Of a stretch of 9,684 bases of DNA, positions 5,874-9,684 are shown piece after piece. The DNA comes from Flavobacteriales bacterium UBA6969 (GTDB taxonomy: Bacteria > Bacteroidota > Bacteroidia > Flavobacteriales_D > Sanyastnellaceae). Positions within the stretch are counted from its first letter, which is position 1, and each line of letters starts with the position of its first letter. The translations under genes were made by a program, and so were the position numbers. The stretch spans positions 1 through 9,684 of the forward strand of contig DJYV01000181.1 in the NCBI GenBank assembly GCA_002448555.1. Direction: 5' to 3'. The notes under the pieces were generated by a model that was given only the letters and a program-made list of their open reading frames with translations, had not been told where the DNA came from and did no database searches.

Positions 5874-7394
5874 TTATTCCGCTGAAGCGGTGCCTTCGTT
5901 CAATTGCTGATCCAGCGCGGCTACCACCGCGACGTCGACCAATTTGCCGTTGAATTCACCCACGATGAAGGCTTCAGTAAATCCAGCTTCCTGCATCGTT
6001 TGCAATTGGGCTTGAGCGTCGCGCATGGAGAAAACCGGTTGCGTGACAAATGTCATCGTGCTGGATTGGTCAAACTTTTGCGTGACTTCACCTTTGAGCA
6101 AAAACGGAGTAATGCGCTCCACATCCAACGTGCGCACATCCGGTGTCAATTGGATGCGGTACGAAGGGCGAATGGCCGGCATAACGGCACGCAACGCGTC
6201 AATGTTCATGCCCTCGAGCGCACCAGTCGCAGCTGGAGCTGGAGCGGGGGCAGCTGGGGTACGTGCGGCTTTCACCTTGATGGTGGATTTGTCTGTTCCG
6301 AACGACTTCAGCAAGCGCACTTCGGCAGGGGTCAACCCTTCGCTGCTCACGGCCTGCACTGCAGGGGCGTTGTCAGGCGTTTCGATGCGCTGGAATACTT
6401 CGAGGGTTGGAGCCGTTTGCTCGCTGCGTTGGGCAGCGACGGCTTCCCATTGCGCTTCAGACAAGGCAATGCCCTGCATGTTCACACGGGTATGGGGGGA
6501 GAATGGTTCGAGGTCTTCGTAATCGGCAACACCGTCCTTGTCGGAGTCGGTTGGGCATCCGCGCTTATCAACGGGTGCGCCAATCGGGGTCGCTGGGCAG
6601 CGGTCACGGTTGTCTTTCACACCGTCTTGGTCAAAATCATTGCCCAACTCGGCCAACTCAACGGGGAGCTCGATGCGGGGTTCTGCATAGTCGCGACCCA
6701 CGCGGATGCCGATGCCCGCCTGAGCGGTCGTCAGCATGTCCCGGTGACCGGGGCGGGGATCCAAGCTGGCTTCGGCTCCGGCCAACATGGCAAAAGCAGC
6801 ACTCGCATAGACCCGAGGAGTCAAGTTCAAATTCACGCCCAATCGAATCGGAATAGCTACGTTGCGCTGCGTCGCGGTCTGGGACTCGTAGGTGTAGTCC
6901 GGTGTTAGCTCTTGAGCGAGCACGTTGGCGTGTGCAGCGTCTTCGGCCATGTCGTAGACTTTGCCGTTGCTCCAATAGAAGTAGGCATTGCCTTCGGCAT
7001 CTGCCAAATCGGCAAAATTCGACTGTTGCATGTAGTTGATGCCCAGACCGATCCACGGCTGAATGACCTTGCCATTGTCGTACGGCGTGTGCAGGCGGAT
7101 GCCCGCGCCAAGTCCATACCACTCGGACATTTCGTGTCGACGATCGGCGGCCGTCAATCCCAAACCACCCCAATTCAATTCAGCATCGGCCGAGCAATAC
7201 GGCATGATGTCCGTGAATAGGGAGAGTTGAGTGGAATACGTTCCGGTGGAGGCAATTTGAATGCCGTCTTCTAAGTTAGAGGCACCGGTGAAGCTCGTTG
7301 GGCCGGTAACGACCTGCAAGCCCGTTTGGGCAAAAACACTGCCAGTAAAGGCAAGGAGCAAAGCGATGCACGCAGTTTGAATGGCTGTCCGCAT
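5874..7394 (-). CDS. Outer-membrane beta-barrel protein with TSP type-3 repeats and SPOR-like C-terminus
   Basis: The 506-residue product begins with a clear signal peptide, MRTAIQTACIALLLAFTGSV, probably cleaved after Ala22 before Gln. Residues 45-235 show alternating aromatic and glycine-rich strands (YGLGAGIRL, QPWIGLGINYM, IPIRLGVNL), like the N-terminal barrel of OmpA-type proteins. Calcium-binding thrombospondin type-3 repeats follow: DFDQDGVKDNRDRCP (253-267) and DSDKDGVADYEDLEP (283-297). After a linker with an Ala-Pro stretch (about 378-393), the C-terminus (412-488) is not the OmpA peptidoglycan-binding domain. Instead it has YRIQL, a Phe- and Thr-rich strand, and an AQAQLQTMQEAGFTEAFIVG segment, as in SPOR-like domains of Bacteroidota envelope proteins. 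SPOR domains bind denuded peptidoglycan in other bacteria. A start at 7424 is possible, but 7394 gives the better signal peptide and has an A/T-rich upstream region. It lies 64 bp downstream of the DAO-family gene on the same strand and ends at a hairpin terminator. Confidence 0.82.
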   Translation of the reverse strand: MRTAIQTACIALLLAFTGSVFAQTGLQVVTGPTSFTGASNLEDGIQIASTGTYSTQLSLFTDIMPYCSADAELNWGGLGLTAADRRHEMSEWYGLGAGIRLHTPYDNGKVIQPWIGLGINYMQQSNFADLADAEGNAYFYWSNGKVYDMAEDAAHANVLAQELTPDYTYESQTATQRNVAIPIRLGVNLNLTPRVYASAAFAMLAGAEASLDPRPGHRDMLTTAQAGIGIRVGRDYAEPRIELPVELAELGNDFDQDGVKDNRDRCPATPIGAPVDKRGCPTDSDKDGVADYEDLEPFSPHTRVNMQGIALSEAQWEAVAAQRSEQTAPTLEVFQRIETPDNAPAVQAVSSEGLTPAEVRLLKSFGTDKSTIKVKAARTPAAPAPAPAATGALEGMNIDALRAVMPAIRPSYRIQLTPDVRTLDVERITPFLLKGEVTQKFDQSSTMTFVTQPVFSMRDAQAQLQTMQEAGFTEAFIVGEFNGKLVDVAVVAALDQQLNEGTASAE

Positions 7395-7458
7395 GGGTTC
7401 TAAGGGAATTAATTGACAATTCATCCCCGCCCTTTACGGTGGTCATCGAGAAAAAGTT

Positions 7459-8580
7459 TCAGTTAATCGCAATTTCTTCTGCAGCCATTCGGCCGACCTC
7501 CATGCCGATGGCCACGCCCATGCCGCCTAATCGCACGGCTGCAGAGGCATTGGGAGCGAACCGCTTCACAATGGGCGATCGGTCCTCGCCCACGCCCAAC
7601 AGTCCGGACCATTGGTAGGCAATGCCGGCGGCTTCTGTGGCTGGCCAGAGTTCGTGCATCAGGGCCATCAATCGGTTGCGTGTGGCCGTTTCATCTAGTC
7701 CCCAATGCCGTCCTCCGCCAATGAGCATGCGGTTCTCGATGGGCCGTGCGTAGACGTACCCGGCGTCGATGTGGACAGCGTGGGGGAATTCAAAATCCAG
7801 AATCTCATCGGTGACCAGCACATGATTCACCGCCGGTTCAACGTCGATGCCAGGAATCAAGGTGCTGCCGAGCGCGTTGGTGGCCACCACGAGGCGTGCT
7901 GGGCGAATCGACGCTTCCTCACGGCTAAGGGTAATGATGTTCAGTTGGCAATTGCCTTCGGCGGTGTCGATGGACTCGACGCGGATGCCAGTCAATACAT
8001 CAATGCCACTGGCGTGCGCCTTGGATCGGAACGCACGGTTCATTTTGCCGGTGTCCAGCAGGCCTTCGAGTCGGGAGAGGATAGCAGGGCCACGGGCGTC
8101 GCCGAGTAGATGTGGTAGGGAATGGGAGGGTACGGGGGTGAAGGTGTCTACTACGCCCGTTACCGGTTCAATCCACCGGTTGAGGTCTTCCAATTCACGG
8201 GCCGAAGGAGGGGCCTCGCTTCCCTCGCCCGGAAACAGCTCAACACTCCCACAAACGCGGTGCCCCAAGGCGTTGTCACCAAACGTCGAACGCAGGCGCT
8301 GCAGCCCTTGCCACCGTTTGCGTACCAATTCCAAGGCGGCTTCATCGCCCAACGTTTGCCGGTCGCTCCGCAATTCGGTGGCGCTTCCAAAACATGAGAA
8401 CCCCGCATTCCGCGAGGAGCCGCCTCCTCCCAGCGGGTCGGCATCCACGACGACGATGCGCCAATCGGGGTGCAGGGAGCGCGCGTGCAGCGCGGCGGAG
8501 AGACCAACGATGCCGGCGCCCACGACAAGCAAATCGACCTCTTCGAACCACGCGTTTGATTCCCAATAACTAAATGCCAT
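7459..8580 (-). CDS. DAO-family FAD-dependent oxidoreductase (amino-acid/amine oxidase-like)
   Basis: The 373-residue protein is a member of the DAO (D-amino-acid/glycine oxidase) superfamily, of normal length. The FAD-binding Rossmann motif LLVVGAGIVGLSAALHA is at 17-33, and the acidic residue that binds the ribose is Asp46 (VVVDADP). It is followed by GGGSSRNAGFSCFGSATEL (52-70), the flavin-site block typical of relatives annotated as gamma-glutamylputrescine oxidase or glycine oxidase. The C-terminus (RLGGMGVAIGMEVGRMAAEE, 350-369) completes the FAD site. The substrate is probably a secondary or primary amine or amino acid, but it cannot be fixed from sequence. There is no signal peptide, so it is cytosolic. 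It diverges from the TPR-protein gene across 66 bp and precedes the outer-membrane protein gene on the same strand by 64 bp, with no clear terminator between them. The functional link between those two is not evident. Confidence 0.87.
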   Translation of the reverse strand: MAFSYWESNAWFEEVDLLVVGAGIVGLSAALHARSLHPDWRIVVVDADPLGGGGSSRNAGFSCFGSATELRSDRQTLGDEAALELVRKRWQGLQRLRSTFGDNALGHRVCGSVELFPGEGSEAPPSARELEDLNRWIEPVTGVVDTFTPVPSHSLPHLLGDARGPAILSRLEGLLDTGKMNRAFRSKAHASGIDVLTGIRVESIDTAEGNCQLNIITLSREEASIRPARLVVATNALGSTLIPGIDVEPAVNHVLVTDEILDFEFPHAVHIDAGYVYARPIENRMLIGGGRHWGLDETATRNRLMALMHELWPATEAAGIAYQWSGLLGVGEDRSPIVKRFAPNASAAVRLGGMGVAIGMEVGRMAAEEIAIN

Positions 8581-8587
8581 ATTTTTA
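8555..8587 (+). promoter_or_regulatory. Candidate promoter for the exported TPR-protein gene
   Basis: TTTG at 8555-8558 and TATTTTTA at 8580-8587 are 21 nt apart, which resembles the Bacteroidota -33/-7 pair. The -7 element has one mismatch to TAnnTTTG (A for the final G). The -33 part overlaps the 5' end of the divergent DAO-family gene. Transcription would begin near 8593, leaving a leader of about 55 nt before the preferred start at 8647. Confidence 0.3.
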
Positions 8588-8646
8588 CGTTCTAAGTGGA
8601 GGACGAACCCTGCGTAATGACCTGCAAATCAACCCCAAAGAAGTTT

Positions 8647-9684
8647 ATGCCTTTCCCACAGGTTCACCGTGGACACAAGGTAACGCGAATTTTGCCCCTG
8701 CGGTGGTTCGCGGTGGCGGTATGGCTGATTGCATTTGCGATTCCGACATCCGCTCAAGAGGATTTGTTGGCCGTATTCGGAACGGTGAAGCACGAGGAGA
8801 GCAACAAAAAACTGCAAGGCGTGCGGGTGGTGGTGTTCCAAGACGGCGTGGAATTCGACGCCATCTCCACAGATGCACGTGGGGGGTACGCATTTGATTT
8901 GCCCCTTCGCCACAATTACACCTTCAGCTTCGAGTTGGCCGAGCACAGCAACAAGCGCATTGAGGTGGACGCTTCCGGCATCCCAATGGATGTCAATGGT
9001 ACGCGCAACATGGACTTGGACATGAGCATGATGCCGCTACCGCCGGGCTTTGACGCGAGCATTTTTGAAGATCCGTATGGGCGCGGGGAGTATTTCGCAG
9101 ACCAGAACACGGTGGTTTTTGATGGCAATTACACGGTCCGAATGCGCAACAAGGTCAACGCTGAGTTGGCGCGCTTAGAGCGGATGGCGGGGCAAGCGGA
9201 GGAGATGCGGGAGAAATTTGAGGAGTTTGTCCAGAAGGGTGACCGCGCGAAATCCAGCCGAGAGTGGCAGAAGGCCGTGGACTTCTATGATTCGGCGTTG
9301 GATTTGTTTCCTGAGGAAACCGATGTCGCAACGAAGCGGGACGAAGCCCAGCTTGAATTGGACGCTGCGAATGCTGCAAATGCAGACGAAGCGGCGTTCC
9401 AAGCCTTGCTTGATGATGCCGACCGCGCCCTGTCGAAGGACCGACTTGAGGAGGCACGGGCTGGTTTTGAGGCAGCCAAGGACATGCGTCCGGACGCGCG
9501 TAAGCCGCGTGATGGCTTGCGTCGTGTAGACGAGCGAGAAGACGCACTGGCCAATTCCGCCGAGGTCGATGAAGAGTACAATGAACTTGTGGAGGACGGC
9601 GATACCTACTTTGAGCGTGAGCAGTGGGACCGGGCGATTGACAAATTCACAGAAGCCAGCGCCTTGAAGCCGAACGAGTCCTAC
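8647..9684 (+). CDS. Exported protein with regulatory-like beta domain and TPR-like repeats (cut by window edge)
   Basis: An open frame of 346 codons runs off the right edge without a stop. A basic N-region and hydrophobic core (ILPLRWFAVAVWLIAFAIP, about 15-33) end in TSA-Gln, a typical Bacteroidota type I signal cleavage. Residues 40-128 resemble a carboxypeptidase-regulatory-like (CarboxypepD_reg) beta sandwich: VFGTVKHEESNKKLQGVRVV, then STDARGGYAFDLPL, then a strand-rich end. Residues about 165-346 are helical with three TPR-like units whose matching positions fall near 197, 255 and 315. Each has a 'GDxA...xWxxAxxxFxxAxxLxP' pattern (for example FEREQWDRAIDKFTEASAL at 322-340), so the period is about 59 residues. 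The protein is likely periplasmic or attached to the outer membrane, with a scaffold or binding role. ATG 8617 is an alternative start, but 8647 gives the shorter signal peptide with an A-rich upstream region. C-terminal domains, for example an OmpA domain, may lie outside the window. Confidence 0.82.
   Translation, partial: MPFPQVHRGHKVTRILPLRWFAVAVWLIAFAIPTSAQEDLLAVFGTVKHEESNKKLQGVRVVVFQDGVEFDAISTDARGGYAFDLPLRHNYTFSFELAEHSNKRIEVDASGIPMDVNGTRNMDLDMSMMPLPPGFDASIFEDPYGRGEYFADQNTVVFDGNYTVRMRNKVNAELARLERMAGQAEEMREKFEEFVQKGDRAKSSREWQKAVDFYDSALDLFPEETDVATKRDEAQLELDAANAANADEAAFQALLDDADRALSKDRLEEARAGFEAAKDMRPDARKPRDGLRRVDEREDALANSAEVDEEYNELVEDGDTYFEREQWDRAIDKFTEASALKPNESY

Noticed and set aside
5904..6908. 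Plus-strand open frame of about 334 codons within the outer-membrane protein gene
   Set aside because: Its composition is irregular, with no motif, signal peptide or promoter. The minus strand carries the signal peptide, TSP3 repeats and SPOR-like end.
8596..8646. Earlier start at ATG 8617 for the exported TPR protein, with GGAGGA at 8598-8603
   Set aside because: The GGAGGA lies 13 nt from ATG 8617, too far for a normal ribosome site, and Bacteroidota rarely depend on it. Start 8647 gives a more compact signal peptide, though 8617 is not excluded.

Overview
This window looks like ordinary chromosome from a Bacteroidota bacterium with fairly high G+C. It is most likely a Flavobacteriales- or Cryomorphaceae-like lineage, but the genus cannot be read from the sequence. 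Several features point that way. There is a bacillithiol-linked YtxJ gene and a single-chain fused alpha/beta 2-oxo acid dehydrogenase E1. A thrombospondin-type-3-repeat outer-membrane protein has a SPOR-like C-terminus, and exported proteins mature to an N-terminal Gln. Two perfect matches to the Bacteroidota -7 promoter element (TAnnTTTG) occur in a short intergenic gap. I see no rRNA, tRNA, CRISPR array, insertion sequence, phage gene or attachment site.

Left part (1-1654). A compact leftward operon runs ytxJ -> pRiA4b ORF-3-like gene -> miaA, with gaps of 3 and 0 nt; miaA runs off the left edge. A small membrane protein gene with TPR-like helices diverges from ytxJ across a 35-bp gap. That gap holds a perfect 8+4+8 inverted repeat whose two arms are each a TAnnTTTG element.

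Middle part (1655-5801). A small helical protein of unknown function (leftward) lies downstream of the fused E1 gene (leftward). E1 makes the thiamine-diphosphate decarboxylase component of a branched-chain 2-oxo acid or pyruvate dehydrogenase complex. No E2 or E3 gene is visible. Diverging from E1 is a rightward gene for an FAD-dependent dehydrogenase of the COG2509 type.

Right part (5802-9684). A hairpin terminator with an A-run on one side probably serves both the COG2509 gene and the convergent outer-membrane protein gene. That gene is preceded on the same strand by a DAO-family FAD oxidoreductase. Diverging from the latter is a rightward gene for an exported protein with a carboxypeptidase-regulatory-like beta domain followed by TPR-like repeats; it is cut by the right edge.

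The genes are mostly housekeeping or envelope functions and do not form an evident new system. The most notable items are the palindromic face-to-face promoter gap, the SPOR-like replacement of the usual OmpA domain, the ytxJ-miaA operon, and the uncharacterised small helical gene behind E1.
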